DNA from: an uncultured Clostridia bacterium
Lineage (GTDB): Bacteria > Bacillota > Clostridia > Oscillospirales > Oscillospiraceae
Assembly (NCBI GenBank): GCA_937892865.1
Contig: CALBJG010000099.1
Location: 1 to 6,238 of the forward strand
Length of the DNA: 6,238 bases
Reading direction: 5' to 3'
The position numbers were made by a program, and so were the translations under genes. Positions 6,067 to 6,238 of the stretch are shown here, in pieces. Numbering within the stretch: the stretch's first letter is position 1; each line of letters begins with the position of its first letter. The notes beneath the pieces are model-generated. The model did no database searches, was not told where the DNA came from, and saw only the letters and a program-made list of their open reading frames with translations.

Positions 6067-6234
6067 CGTGTAGGCGAAGTCTGCGCTGCGCACTGCGATG
6101 ATGCAGGAGATTGCGTTGAAAAACGGTAACTTCTGCGGAGTATGTCCGGTCATCGGGCGGCTGAACTGCTTCTGTTTACGCTTGCGTATATCGCTGCGTC
6201 ACAGGGAAAGGTCGGCCTTGCGTCGGCCATTTTT
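6067..6234 (+). ncRNA. putative structured small RNA, family not identified (test raiA-motif and 6S first)
   Basis: A promoter and an intrinsic terminator bracket about 168 nt that are GC-rich against an A/T-rich flank and fold well by eye. A closing stem pairs CGCA-ct-GCGAT (6089-6099) with ATCGCTGCG (6190-6198), and CTG/CAG (6081-6083 with 6202-6204) may extend it. Inside it are three hairpins. One pairs GCAGGAG (6103-6109) with CTTCTGC (6130-6136), topped by CGTT-GAAA-AACG with a GNRA tetraloop. The second is GTCCG-gtcat-CGGGC (6144-6158). The third is TACG-CTTG-CGTA (6177-6188) with a stable CUUG loop. The terminator hairpin follows. I see no SRP, tmRNA, RNase P, 5S, T-box or common riboswitch signature. 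Length and organism type are compatible with raiA-motif RNA or 6S RNA, but I cannot recall either consensus well enough to claim a match. The exact 5' end is approximate. It could also be a leader of a gene beyond the window. Confidence 0.65.
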
Positions 6235-6237
6235 CTT
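6207..6237 (+). terminator. intrinsic terminator of the structured RNA
   Basis: GGTCGGC (6210-6216) pairs with GTCGGCC (6222-6228), giving 7 bp with two G-U pairs and a CTTGC loop. It is preceded by AAA (6207-6209) and followed by A then TTTTT (6230-6234) and CTT. The window ends here, so any extra T-tract or downstream gene cannot be seen. Confidence 0.75.
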
Positions 6238-6238
6238 G

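Noticed and set aside
5896..6153. 85-residue minus-strand frame over the right intergenic region
   Set aside because: It crosses a clear terminator and promoter of the other strand, has low-complexity Lys/Asn/Ile/Phe composition from A/T-rich DNA, and has no convincing ribosome binding site.
6098..6238. Open plus-strand frame starting MMQEIALKNG with a Cys-rich stretch (CGVCPVIGRLNCFC), still open at the window end
   Set aside because: No ribosome binding site precedes either ATG, the frame runs through the paired hairpins and the terminator, and the composition is what a GC-rich RNA gene would give. Only a conserved frame in homologues would revive it.
1..6238. CRISPR array, tRNA or rRNA genes, insertion sequences, phage or defence islands
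   Set aside because: I saw no regularly spaced repeats, tRNA-like cloverleaf, rRNA signature, transposase, integrase or terminal inverted repeats. The window is ordinary chromosomal gene content apart from the RNA locus.

Overview
The window looks like chromosomal DNA of a Gram-positive anaerobe, most likely a Clostridia gut bacterium of the Oscillospiraceae/Ruminococcaceae kind. Coding DNA is of moderate GC, intergenic spacers are AT-rich, Shine-Dalgarno sequences are strong (AAGGAG, GGAGG), promoters are sigma-A-like with 17-bp spacers, and the protein families are typical of Firmicutes. This placement is inference from style and families, not from a search.

Layout. (1) Positions 1-991, minus strand: a two-gene membrane-protein operon, with a DUF5058 family protein (212-991) followed by a second membrane protein that runs off the left edge (1-198). 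(2) Positions 992-1196: a divergent regulatory region with a promoter on each strand and short inverted repeats. (3) Positions 1197-3518, plus strand: a domain-permuted family 3 glycoside hydrolase (beta-glucosidase type, 773 aa) whose usual acid/base glutamate appears to be a lysine. (4) Positions 3524-3556: a strong GC-rich hairpin between convergent genes, probably a bidirectional terminator. (5) Positions 3563-4273, minus strand: a ThiF/MoeB-type E1-like enzyme, best read as tRNA threonylcarbamoyladenosine dehydratase (TcdA). (6) Positions 4274-4439: a second divergent promoter region. (7) Positions 4440-5906, plus strand: a DUF1846/UPF0371 protein, followed by a terminator at 5932-5958. 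(8) Positions 5959-6238 hold no convincing protein gene. They contain an A/T-rich tract with an 8-bp inverted repeat, a promoter, and a 168-nt stretch with several hairpins that ends in an intrinsic terminator. This is the signature of a free-standing structured small RNA. I could not assign it to a family with confidence; raiA-motif RNA and 6S RNA are the candidates to test first.

The genes do not form one pathway. The divergent membrane operon and the glycosidase may share regulation through their common spacer, but nothing in the sequence proves it. TcdA is a tRNA-modification housekeeping gene, and DUF1846 is widespread but uncharacterised. The two items most worth following up are the structured RNA at the right end and the apparent loss of the acid/base glutamate in the glycosidase.
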